Shown: positions 8,250-15,492 of the stretch, one piece after another
How positions within the stretch are numbered: position 1 is the first letter of the stretch
Layout: each line of letters starts with the position of its first letter
Origin: an uncultured Oscillospiraceae bacterium
GTDB lineage: Bacteria > Bacillota_A > Clostridia > Oscillospirales > Acutalibacteraceae
DNA length: 64,000 nucleotides
Assembly (NCBI GenBank): GCA_910589395.1
Contig: CAJUTL010000005.1
Span: 1-64,000, forward strand
Direction of reading: 5' to 3'
Translations under genes and position numbers: made by a program
The notes under the pieces: model-generated
What the model saw: only the letters and a program-made list of their open reading frames with translations
What the model was told of the DNA's origin: nothing
Databases searched by the model: none

Positions 8250-9158
8250 ATGAACAAGGATTTTTTACGGCTGCTGATGGAGAAAACCGCTTTTCCGGAG
8301 GAGGCCCGGACAGAGCTCTTGAAAAACGCCGATACCCTTACCGCCGCCGGGCAGGAGGAGGCGCTGGACGGCGCGGTGGAGTTTTTTTACGACAATGATT
8401 TCAGCATTTCCCTGTCGAAGCTGCTGATCGAAGAGATCGCGGCAAAGGCGGGGCTTTCCCCCTACACGGTATGGCTGTTGTTCCTGGTAGAGGCGGCAAT
8501 TCCGGTGCGGGAGGCCTTCGCCGCCGAGGGGCTCCCGGAGCAGATCTTCTGGGACACCTTCTCCGACCTGCGTTATAAGGTGCTGGAATGCAAGGAGGTA
8601 CAGGGCGTATGGGGCAATTTTGTGGCCTTCTGGTACCCCATTTTCTATTCCCGGGATATTGTAAAGCTGGGCAGGCTGGAATATGAAAACGTCACCTATT
8701 CCGAGGATATCCCCTATGAAAAGAACGGGTATACCGTAAAGAAGGGGGATAAGGTAAAAAGCATTCATATCCCCGCCAGCGGCGAGCCCTTTGATGAGGC
8801 GGCCCGGCTTGCTTCCTACAAAAAGGCCTATGCGTTTTTTCAGGACGAATTAAACGGTGGCCCCCTGGTGTGTGTTTGCCATTCCTGGCTTTTGTACCCG
8901 CCCTATGGGGAAATTTTATCCCCCACCTCCAATATTGTGAGCTTCCAGCGGGATTTTGATATTACAGGCCAGGAGGCAAGTGAGGAATTTGATGACGCCT
9001 GGCGGCTGTTCGGCGGGGACTATAAAAAGCCCCTGGAAGACCTGCCGGAGCGTACCTCCATGCAGCGGGCCTTTAAGAATTACCTGCTGGCGGGCGGCAA
9101 GGCCGGAGAGGGAAGAGGCGTCCTGATTTTTGACGGGGAGAAAATTGTCAATCGCTGA
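8250..9158 (+). CDS. Acyltransferase-domain (DUF5596-type) protein
   Basis: 302 residues from the ATG at 8250, chosen because AGAAAGGAG stands 6-7 bases upstream; the longer reading frame would begin inside the repeat element. The sequence (MNKDFLRLLMEKTAFPEEA, SISLSKLLIEEIA, GLSPYTVWLLFLVEAAIPVREAFAAEGLPEQIFWDTFSDLRYK, IHIPASGEPF) matches the two-domain GNAT-like N- and C-terminal acyltransferase proteins often listed as DUF5596. The HIP...GEP segment is typical of the family C-terminal domain. Biochemical role is unknown. No membrane segment. Recognition is from memory of the family. Confidence 0.7.
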   Translation: MNKDFLRLLMEKTAFPEEARTELLKNADTLTAAGQEEALDGAVEFFYDNDFSISLSKLLIEEIAAKAGLSPYTVWLLFLVEAAIPVREAFAAEGLPEQIFWDTFSDLRYKVLECKEVQGVWGNFVAFWYPIFYSRDIVKLGRLEYENVTYSEDIPYEKNGYTVKKGDKVKSIHIPASGEPFDEAARLASYKKAYAFFQDELNGGPLVCVCHSWLLYPPYGEILSPTSNIVSFQRDFDITGQEASEEFDDAWRLFGGDYKKPLEDLPERTSMQRAFKNYLLAGGKAGEGRGVLIFDGEKIVNR

Positions 9159-9273
9159 TTTGTTTTCGGTCGTTTTCCATGGAGCGCAACGGAAAATTGC
9201 GGAAACGCACGGTTGCCGCGGTGGATTTCCCACCCTCTCCATGCTAAAATAGCTGGGAAAGGAGCGATGAAGC

Positions 9274-9783
9274 GTGAAGCTTGGAGAAAAAATTGCCCTC
9301 TGCCGGAAAAAGGCGGGGCTTTCTCAGGAGGAGCTGGCGGCCCGGTTGAACCTTTCCCGGCAGGCGGTTTCCCGGTGGGAAACCGGAGCGGCGGCGCCGG
9401 ATCTGGAAAAAGTGGCGGAGCTGAGCAAACTCTTTGGGGTAACTACCGATTACCTGCTTTTAGAGGATAGAGAAGAGCCGGAACCCTCTTCCCTTCCGGG
9501 GGAGGAAAGGCGGAGCGAACCGGCTTTTGATCCGGTAGCGGAGCGCCGCCGGAAATTCCGGATCGGCTTCGGCGTTGCCGCCGTGATTTTGGGCCTGCTG
9601 ACAGCGGTAGCCGCCCTGGCCCTGACGCAGCAGTACGCGGAGACCCTGACGGAATGGTGGACGGACCTCGGAAGGTTCGGCACCGCCCTTCAAAGCTGGC
9701 GAGGCGGCCTTTTGGCCTTCGGGATCGTGCTGTTTCTAACAGGCGGCACAGTGCTGCTACGGGAATATTTCCGAAAGGACTAA
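9274..9783 (+). CDS. XRE-family HTH regulator with two membrane segments
   Basis: 169 residues. Residues 1-62 are a Cro/C1-type helix-turn-helix (LGEKIALCRKKAGLSQEELAARLNLSRQAVSRWETG...LSKLFGVTTDYLL). After a charged linker two membrane helices follow (FGVAAVILGLLTAVAALALT and LLAFGIVLFLTGGTVLL), giving a membrane-tethered DNA-binding protein. It starts at a GTG preceded by AAAGGAGCG. Proteins of this layout are common in Clostridia; signal and targets are unknown. It stands alone, followed by a strong terminator. Confidence 0.88.
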   Translation: MKLGEKIALCRKKAGLSQEELAARLNLSRQAVSRWETGAAAPDLEKVAELSKLFGVTTDYLLLEDREEPEPSSLPGEERRSEPAFDPVAERRRKFRIGFGVAAVILGLLTAVAALALTQQYAETLTEWWTDLGRFGTALQSWRGGLLAFGIVLFLTGGTVLLREYFRKD

Positions 9784-9825
9784 GGTAATAACCCGCAATT
9801 CACGGCTACTGTCTTAAGAAGAGAA

Positions 9826-9870
9826 CAACACCCCGAAGATGGCTCTAAAACCATCTTCGGGGTGTTTTGT
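9826..9870 (+). terminator. Intrinsic terminator
   Basis: CACCCCGAAGATGG and CCATCTTCGGGGTG with an 8-nt loop, followed by TTTTGTG. It serves the XRE gene and possibly, in the other direction, the serpin gene. Confidence 0.88.
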
Positions 9871-9905
9871 GTGAGTATTCAGAAAGTGTTTCCCGATGTG
9901 CTTTT

Positions 9906-11483
9906 TCAGCTTGCGGCGGCATGGCCGCCATTGCCGGAGGCGGTGGGGTCGCCGCAGGCGCCCAGGAATAGCAGGGAGCTGTTCCTGGTTTCCTGCTGGT
10001 TTTCCCAGGTCATGCCCTCGGAGGCATCGCTGCTGAGAATGGCAAAGAGGAAAGGGCGGTCGAGCTTCATCTCAATGATCTTGTCGGGCGGCGCGGCGGC
10101 TCCTGCTTCGAAGCCCAGTTCCGTATAGGCGGCGGCCTCCACACCGTCCTCGTTAACGCCGATGTGGGCACCCTGTCTGGCCTCGGAAAGATACAGCTCT
10201 ACCTTGCCCATGTTGGAGAAATCGGCGATCACGGGATCAAAGGCTTTTTCCAGGCCCAGATCGATCAGCATGTTTTTCAGATCGTACTCGCAGTCAAAGC
10301 TGAATTTCGGAACGCTCCAGCGCAGTTGGCAGCTGGTGAATTCTTCAGAAGCCTTCGGATAAAACATATTTTCAAAGGCGGCGGGGTCTGAAAGCAGCTC
10401 TTCGGTGGAAACGCCTTCATCGGGCAGAATGAAAATCATTTCATCGCCGTTCCTCAGGGAAAGGGAGGCTCTTGTAAAGCCGGTTCCCTCGTAAGCTCTT
10501 CCAAAGCCTTTCCCCATGTGCATAAATTCCGCGGTAACGGTAGAGCCGTCCGCCTTGTGGAACTCCTCGTTTGTATTGTATTCCTGGGAAAATTGATCTG
10601 ACCACTGGGCATTGTAGTAAACGGTGTTGATGATGGAAAGCATTTGCTCCTCACTGAAGGTGAATTTCGGATTTAAGAGGCCGCCTGTGTTTTCCGAGAC
10701 CCATTTGGTCATTTCCTCGCCTAGGGAGGGATCGGTGAAATCCACCTGGAACAGGGCGGAATAGAAATTTTTCTCCGCGCCGGAAATGAAGTCCTCTCCA
10801 AAGGAGTAGCGGCCGTCCATCCAAAGGGAATTTGCCAGCCAGAACTTGCTTTCCTCGTTATCGTGATAGTGCTGGCGGTAGTATTTCCCGCACTGGTCTT
10901 CCACCCAGCCAACCTGTGCCCCCAGCACGCTTTCAAATTCCCGCTTTGTGGTGCCGCCCGCGCCGGAGCCGGTCAGGGCCAGGGCATAATAGAGGCTCAA
11001 AGGGGAGTAGCAGCTGTTTTCCGTAAATTCCTTACTCAGCAGAACTGTGGAGCTTCGGGCAAAATCGTTCAGAACTGTGGAAAACGCCGGGTCGATCAGC
11101 GCCGTTTCGGAAAGCTCCTTCAGCTCGCTTTCCTCCAGCCCCCAATACCGGTCCCCGTCAGAGGCGGTCATCGCTTTGGAATCCCCCTCCTTGGAATCCC
11201 CCGCCTTTTGCAGCTGGGCGTATTCCGCGGATTCCATCAGGTTGTAAAACGACAGGTCCTTCGGGGCGGCAGGCGTTCCCACCTGCAAGAGCCGGGGGAT
11301 ATTCCCTGTTCTGGGCTGAATGTGCTTTCCGTGGAACAGCCTGGGGGCAAAAACGCTGCCCAGCACTACCAGAAAAGCCAGGGGCACGCAGAGCAGCGCT
11401 TGCTTTTTCACGCGCCTTCTGGCGGCTAATTTCCGATCGCGCTTTTCATACACCTCGGCCTTGAATTCTTCAGAGGTCTTCAT
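9906..11483 (-). CDS. Membrane-anchored serpin, downstream of an ECF sigma factor
   Basis: 525 residues. Residues 1-28 are a short basic cytosolic stretch (MKTSEEFKAEVYEKRDRKLAARRR), 29-47 one membrane helix, then a linker of about 90 residues and a full serpin domain from about 135 to 515 (NSCYSPLSLYYALALTGSGA, a helix-F region, the PKFSFDCEYDL strand). The reactive-centre loop begins near 445 with a hinge GVEAAAY and a candidate P1 in the small-residue stretch EAGAAAPP, followed by the serpin signature DRPFLFAI. Small P1 residues suggest elastase-like targets; P14 is Val. The gene overlaps the sigma factor gene by 14 bp. The position and basic N-terminus are what one expects for a membrane anti-sigma partner, so it may act as an extracellular protease sensor. 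That role is inference. Confidence 0.9.
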   Translation of the reverse strand: MKTSEEFKAEVYEKRDRKLAARRRVKKQALLCVPLAFLVVLGSVFAPRLFHGKHIQPRTGNIPRLLQVGTPAAPKDLSFYNLMESAEYAQLQKAGDSKEGDSKAMTASDGDRYWGLEESELKELSETALIDPAFSTVLNDFARSSTVLLSKEFTENSCYSPLSLYYALALTGSGAGGTTKREFESVLGAQVGWVEDQCGKYYRQHYHDNEESKFWLANSLWMDGRYSFGEDFISGAEKNFYSALFQVDFTDPSLGEEMTKWVSENTGGLLNPKFTFSEEQMLSIINTVYYNAQWSDQFSQEYNTNEEFHKADGSTVTAEFMHMGKGFGRAYEGTGFTRASLSLRNGDEMIFILPDEGVSTEELLSDPAAFENMFYPKASEEFTSCQLRWSVPKFSFDCEYDLKNMLIDLGLEKAFDPVIADFSNMGKVELYLSEARQGAHIGVNEDGVEAAAYTELGFEAGAAAPPDKIIEMKLDRPFLFAILSSDASEGMTWENQQETRNSSLLFLGACGDPTASGNGGHAAAS

Positions 11484-12021
11484 AAGAAAGCTCCTTTCCC
11501 AATTTCTCCCGCAGGGCCCTTTTGCCCCGATAGGAGAGGTTTTCTATTTGTTTTTTGCTTTTTTTCATCACACAGGCGGTTTCCTCCAGAGAAAGCTCCT
11601 CAAAATATTGAAGATACAGCGCTTCCCGGTATTCGGAGGCAAGAGAATCCAGGGCCCGAAGCAGGCTTCGGTGCTTTTCGTCCCGGCACAGCCTGTCCTC
11701 CAGGGCCAGATCCTCTTCCAAGGGCAGAAGGGAAGCTTCCCGAAAGGCGTCCTGCCGTTTCTGCTTTTTCAGAAGATTCAGGGCCCGGTTCCTGCCCAGG
11801 GTAAACAGATAGGTTTTCAGGGAGCTGCCCCTTCCTTCCCGGTAGGGGTGGAGCAGCAGATCCACAAAGGCGTCCTCCGCCGCGTCTTCCGCGTCCTCTA
11901 TGCTGGGCAGATACCGCAGCAAAAAGAAGATCAGGTTTTCCCGGTACAGCTCAATGAGCCCGTCAAAGCCGCTTTCCTCCCCGCTTCGATACCGGCGGTA
12001 AAGCTCCTCGCCCTTTCCCAT
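11470..12021 (-). CDS. ECF-type RNA polymerase sigma factor
   Basis: 183 residues. Region 2 is seen in LIELYRENLIFFLLRYLPSIEDAEDAAEDAFVDLL and LKTYLFTLGRNRALNLLKK (residues about 24-85), region 4 in ASEYREALYLQYFEELSLEETACVMKKSKKQIENLSYRGKRALREKL (about 127-175). That is the two-domain ECF layout. AAAGGGGGAAGAG precedes the ATG. Its 3' end overlaps the serpin gene, so the two are translationally coupled. Upstream lie two copies of one promoter-like sequence 140 bp apart, consistent with autoregulation. The signal is probably read by the membrane serpin. Confidence 0.92.
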   Translation of the reverse strand: MGKGEELYRRYRSGEESGFDGLIELYRENLIFFLLRYLPSIEDAEDAAEDAFVDLLLHPYREGRGSSLKTYLFTLGRNRALNLLKKQKRQDAFREASLLPLEEDLALEDRLCRDEKHRSLLRALDSLASEYREALYLQYFEELSLEETACVMKKSKKQIENLSYRGKRALREKLGKELSYEDL

Positions 12022-12051
12022 GGCTCTTCCCCCTTTTTCATTCCTTCACTC

Positions 12052-12082
12052 ATTATACAACGCCGCCGGGAAAAACACTCAC
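12052..12082 (-). promoter_or_regulatory. Candidate ECF/autoregulated promoter P2 of the sigma gene
   Basis: Minus strand: GTGAGTGTTTTTCCC, 7 bp, TTGTATAAT. It lies about 30 bp before the sigma factor ATG. The 15-bp upstream block and the -10 block are identical, with identical spacing, to P1 at 12192-12222, while the 7 bp between differ. That pattern points to selection on the two blocks. Confidence 0.6.
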
Positions 12083-12089
12083 CTGTTTT

Positions 12090-12185
12090 GAAAAAAATTT
12101 GCAGGCCCGCCGGGCTTTCGCTTTCTGGGAAGGAATGAAGGAAATGCTTCAGGAGGTGCTTTCCCCGGCGGGCCTTTTCGCAGCT
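12090..12185 (-). ncRNA. Possible ~95-nt RNA between duplicated promoters, ending in a terminator
   Basis: From P1 a minus-strand transcript would start near 12185, form GGCCCGCCGGG (12174-12164) with CCCGGCGGGCC (12114-12104), and end in a T-run (12097-12091). The loop carries the complement of GAAGGAATGAA, the 11 nt found at the 5' end of the sigma factor mRNA just before its ribosome binding site. Existence of the RNA is a prediction. Confidence 0.45.
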
Positions 12186-12191
12186 GCACCT

Positions 12192-12222
12192 ATTATACAA
12201 GCGGGAGGGGAAAAACACTCAC
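12192..12222 (-). promoter_or_regulatory. Candidate ECF/autoregulated promoter P1
   Basis: Second copy of GTGAGTGTTTTTCCC-7 bp-TTGTATAAT, 140 bp upstream of P2. It drives the predicted short RNA. Confidence 0.55.
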
Positions 12223-12295
12223 GGGAATTACGAAGGAATGAGCAGTTAGCAATGAGCAATGAAGGACAAAGCTTGATAAATGATAGAATAGCACT

Positions 12296-12480
12296 TACTC
12301 TTGGCTCCCCTGAAAGGGGAGCTGTCACAGCTGCGCCGTGACTGAGGGGTTCTGGCTAGGAAGCTGAAAAGTTTAGTATTTATGCGAATTTCCAGCGAGC
12401 TGGAACCTCTCCACCACCTAACGGTGGTCCCCCTCCCCTTTTTTCAGGGGAGGCAAGGGTTGCTGCTATTCGTAAGCCCT
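12296..12480. repeat. CCCCTGAAAGGGGAG element, copy B1
   Basis: Starts CTCTTGGCTCCCCTGAAAGGGGAG, contains CCAGCGAGCTGGAACC and the hairpin CCACC-TAACGG-TGG, and ends CCCCTTTTTTCAGGGGAGGCAAGGG followed by a CTATTCGTAAG tail. A close relative lies at 42885-43060. The first and last parts are inverted copies of each other (CCCTGAAAGGGG / CCCCTTTTTTCAGGGG). Confidence 0.75.
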
Positions 12481-12511
12481 GCAAGTTCCAATTTAGCAAA
12501 TAGTCCCCTCC

Positions 12512-12609
12512 TGTCATTCTTCGTCAAGAAAGCTATAGCTTTCTTGACGAAGAATCTCGCCCTTCATTCCTAAAAAAAAGTAAATCTTCGCCTGCGGCTC
12601 AGAATGACA
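12512..12609. repeat. TGTCATTCTGAG-family inverted repeat, copy A2
   Basis: The left half has been altered: TGTCATTCTTCGTC is followed by the palindrome AGAAAGCTATAGCTTTCT and a mirrored GACGAAGAATCTCG. The right end GGCTCAGAATGACA is intact. Between 12224 and 12660 I see only repeats and no gene. Confidence 0.75.
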
Positions 12610-12677
12610 GAAGGAGGACTGCCCTTCACTGCTCATTGCTCATTTCTAATTCCTCATTTTTTGAAAAAAACAAAGGG

Positions 12678-12706
12678 TTGCCCCTGGGGGGCGATTTTGA
12701 TATAAT
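12678..12706 (+). promoter_or_regulatory. Promoter of thyX
   Basis: TTGCCC, 17-bp spacer, TATAAT, 54 bp before the ATG. Confidence 0.7.
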
Positions 12707-12759
12707 AGGAAAAGAATTTTGAAAAGTTCGCCTCTAGCTGTTTGGAAGGAGAAAAGAAA

Positions 12760-13518
12760 ATGCTGGTAAAGCTGCTTGCTTATACGCCGGAGCCGGAAAA
12801 GGCTGTGGCCTGCGCCGCGAAGCTGTGCTATTCCGCGGCGGATATCGATACTCTGTACGAAGGGCTGACGGAGGAAAAGGTTTCTTCCTTTTTGGATCAC
12901 CTTTCCGCCATCGGCCATGAAAGCCCCATCGAGCACGCCAGCTTCACCTTTGGCATCGAAGGGGTGTCCCGGTCGCTTTTGGCGCAGATCACCCGGCACA
13001 GGCTTGCCTCCTTCAGCGTCCAGAGCCAGCGGTATGTTCGGGAGAATGCCTTTTCCTTTGTCCTGCCGCCGGAGATCGAGGCGGTTCCCGAAGCAAAGGA
13101 AGAGTTTTTGAAGGCCATGGAGGAAGATCAGAGGCATTATGAAAGCCTGACCTCTATTCTGGCGGCAAAGCATAAGAGGGAGCTGCTGGCACAGGGCGAA
13201 GAGGAAAAGGCAGCCGTCCGTAAGGCGGAGAAGAAGGCCATCGAAGACGCCCGCTTCGTTCTGCCCAACGCCTGCTGTACCAAAATGGTCTGCACCATGA
13301 ACGCCCGCTCCCTGATGAATTTCTTTGCCCTGCGGTGCTGTAACCGGGCCCAGTGGGAAATTCGGGAGCTGGCAACGCAGATGCTGCGGGAGGTCAAGGC
13401 CGTAGCGCCCCACCTGTTTCAAAACGCCGGGCCCGGCTGTGTGCGCGGCGCCTGCCCCGAGGGCAGCATGTCCTGCGGAAAAGCGGCGGAAACGCGGGAG
13501 AAATTTAAGGCGCTGTAA
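12760..13518 (+). CDS. thyX: FAD-dependent thymidylate synthase
   Basis: 252 residues. ThyX methylates dUMP to dTMP using methylene-THF and NADPH through FAD. The ThyX motif is present as RHRLASFSVQSQR (about residues 78-90), preceded by the typical HESPIEHASFTF. The C-terminal segment RSLMNFFALRCCNRAQWEIRELA is also conserved in the family. I use the ATG at 12760, which has GGAGAAAAG upstream, rather than the TTG at 12742. The next genes supply the following step (dTMP kinase) and folate recycling, a thymidylate/folate cluster. Confidence 0.95.
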   Translation: MLVKLLAYTPEPEKAVACAAKLCYSAADIDTLYEGLTEEKVSSFLDHLSAIGHESPIEHASFTFGIEGVSRSLLAQITRHRLASFSVQSQRYVRENAFSFVLPPEIEAVPEAKEEFLKAMEEDQRHYESLTSILAAKHKRELLAQGEEEKAAVRKAEKKAIEDARFVLPNACCTKMVCTMNARSLMNFFALRCCNRAQWEIRELATQMLREVKAVAPHLFQNAGPGCVRGACPEGSMSCGKAAETREKFKAL

Positions 13519-13602
13519 GGAAAATTCACCCCGAAACGGGAAAACTATAAGGAAAGGGAAGAATATCGCTTTTTTGAAAAGGCGGTATCCTGTGGCGGCA
13601 GT

Positions 13603-14283
13603 ATGAGCTTGATCGTATTGGAGGGGCTGGACGGCAGCGGAAAGGGAACCCAGACACAGCTGCTCCTGGAGGCGCTGACCACCCGGTCTGAAAAAGCGGG
13701 CGGCTTGGGAGCGAGAAAAATCACCTTTCCGGATTACAACTCTCCTTCCTCCGCCTTGGTGAAAATGTATCTGAACGGGGAGTTCGGCAGCGACCCCCAG
13801 GACGTAAACGCCTATACCGCCAGCACCTTTTACGCGGTAGACCGGTTCGCAAGCTTTCAAAAGGACTGGAAGGCGGATTACCAGCGGGGGAAAACCATTC
13901 TGGCAGATCGCTATGTCACCTCTAACTATATCTATCAAATGGGAAAGCTGCCGGAAGGCCGGTGGGAGAACTACCTTTCCTGGGTAGAGGATCTGGAATA
14001 TGAAAAGCTGGGGCTGCCGAAGCCCGATCAGGTGATCTTTCTCAATATGCCCATTGAGATCTCCCAAAGGCTTTTGTCCCAGCGGTATCACGGGGACGAG
14101 AAAAAAAAGGATATTCACGAAACCCACTTGGAATTCCTTCGCAGGTGCGCGCAGTGCGCCAGGTTTGCGGGGGAAAGGCTGGGGTGGTCGGTGATCTCCT
14201 GCGCGGAGGGAGACGAGCCCCTGCCGGTAACGGAGATCCATCAAAGAGTGCTGAGCTGTCTGAAAGGAGAAAAGCTTTTATGA
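13603..14283 (+). CDS. tmk: dTMP kinase (thymidylate kinase-like)
   Basis: 226 residues. The P-loop is GLDGSGKGTQ (residues 8-17), the DR(Y/F) motif appears in ILADRYVTSNYIYQ and the nucleoside-binding region in VDRFASFQKDW. The enzyme phosphorylates dTMP to dTDP. It is a divergent branch with a longer central region than E. coli Tmk, and could accept another nucleoside monophosphate; the thyX neighbour supports dTMP. The ATG has only a weak upstream ribosome binding site. Its stop overlaps the ATG of the next gene (ATGA), showing translational coupling. Confidence 0.85.
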   Translation: MSLIVLEGLDGSGKGTQTQLLLEALTTRSEKAGGLGARKITFPDYNSPSSALVKMYLNGEFGSDPQDVNAYTASTFYAVDRFASFQKDWKADYQRGKTILADRYVTSNYIYQMGKLPEGRWENYLSWVEDLEYEKLGLPKPDQVIFLNMPIEISQRLLSQRYHGDEKKKDIHETHLEFLRRCAQCARFAGERLGWSVISCAEGDEPLPVTEIHQRVLSCLKGEKLL

Positions 14284-14831
14284 TCGCTATCTTGTTTGCG
14301 GAAGGCTTTGAGGAAGTGGAGGCGCTGGCCCCTGTGGATATCCTGCGCCGGGCCGGACTTTCGGTGGTAATGGCCGGCGTGGGAGGAAAAGAGATCACAG
14401 GCTCTCACGGGGTCACAGTGAAAATGGACCGCGAGGTTCAGGAGCTTGACCCGGAAGAGCTGGAAGCGTTGGTATTGCCGGGCGGTTTGCCGGGCACCCT
14501 GAATTTAGAGGGTTCCCAGGCGGTGCAGGCGCTTTTGGAGCGCTGTGCGGCCCAGGAGAAAACCATTGGCGCCATCTGCGCTGCGCCCTCTGTTTTAGCC
14601 CACAAGGGTCTGCTGAAAAACCGGGAGGCCACCGCGTTTCCCAATTTCCAGAAAGACCTGGAAGACGGCGGGGCGAGCCTTGGTGAGCGCTATGTCTGTG
14701 AGGACGGCAATTTCATCACTGCCCGGGGCATGGGAGTGGCCACCGAGTTCGGCCTGAAGCTGGCGGAAAGGCTTGCTTCTCCGGAGAAGGCGGCGGAGAT
14801 CCGGGCTTCGATCCAAATGGAGAGAAACTGA
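14280..14831 (+). CDS. DJ-1/PfpI family protein
   Basis: 183 residues. It has the DJ-1 layout: Glu in AEGFEEVEALAP (residues 7-18), the nucleophile-elbow Cys in AICAAPSVLA (about residue 100) and the C-terminal FITARGMGVATEFGLKLAE. Related proteins (YajL, DJ-1) are associated with oxidative or carbonyl stress and proposed deglycase or chaperone activities, which are debated. The start is the ATG overlapping the tmk stop; the longer frame opening at 14145 runs inside tmk and is not used. Confidence 0.9.
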   Translation: MIAILFAEGFEEVEALAPVDILRRAGLSVVMAGVGGKEITGSHGVTVKMDREVQELDPEELEALVLPGGLPGTLNLEGSQAVQALLERCAAQEKTIGAICAAPSVLAHKGLLKNREATAFPNFQKDLEDGGASLGERYVCEDGNFITARGMGVATEFGLKLAERLASPEKAAEIRASIQMERN

Positions 14832-14891
14832 AAACGCTTTTGCACCGCAAAGGGGGAGGGCCTTCTGCAAAATCGGGAATTTTGTGAGCCG

Positions 14892-15464
14892 ATGCGGGAA
14901 AAGGAACGGCTGCGCCGGGAGCTTCTTGCAAGGCGGGCCGCTCTGCCGGAGCGGGAAGCAAAAAACCGCGCCATTTTTGAGGCGGTTTCCGCACTGCCCA
15001 GTTACCGCCGTGCGGGCCGGATCCTGTTTTATATCAGCTCTTCGCAGGAAGCGGATACCCGCAGGCTTCTGAAGGCGGCATTGCGGGAGGGAAAAGAAGT
15101 ATTTGCCCCGGTCTCCCTGCCGGGAGGGGAAATGGTGTTTTACCGCCTACTGTGGGAAGAGGGCCTGCGCCCCGGGCGCTTCGGCATTTTAGAACCTCCG
15201 GCTCTGCCGGAACGGGCGCTTCGGCTTCGGGAAGGGGAAAGCTGTTCCGATACGCTGTGCCTGGTGCCCGGCCTGGCCTTTGACAGGCTTGGATATCGCC
15301 TGGGATATGGGAAAGGCTATTATGACCGCTTTTTGGCGAAAGCTCCCGTGCTTTCATTGGGCCTATGCTATCAGGAGCTGGTACTGCCCGCTTTACCTGT
15401 TGGAGGCTATGACAGGAGGGTAACGTATTTGGCGACAGAGCGGGGAGAGCTTTTGGAGGGATAA
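14892..15464 (+). CDS. 5-formyltetrahydrofolate cyclo-ligase
   Basis: 190 residues, full length. The enzyme converts 5-formyl-THF to 5,10-methenyl-THF with ATP in the cytosol. The signature PGLAFDRLGYRLGYGKGYYDRFL (about residues 125-147) is complete, and the N-terminal basic helix (KERLRRELLARRAALP) fits the family. It lies 60 bp after the DJ-1 gene. With thyX and tmk it forms a folate/thymidylate cluster, since ThyX depends on methylene-THF. Confidence 0.95.
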   Translation: MREKERLRRELLARRAALPEREAKNRAIFEAVSALPSYRRAGRILFYISSSQEADTRRLLKAALREGKEVFAPVSLPGGEMVFYRLLWEEGLRPGRFGILEPPALPERALRLREGESCSDTLCLVPGLAFDRLGYRLGYGKGYYDRFLAKAPVLSLGLCYQELVLPALPVGGYDRRVTYLATERGELLEG

Positions 15465-15492
15465 AAAACCACCCTTGTTTTGAGAAAGGAAG

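Noticed and set aside
12646..14244. 532-codon minus-strand ORF opposite thyX and tmk
   Set aside because: It is the antisense shadow of two clear enzyme genes.
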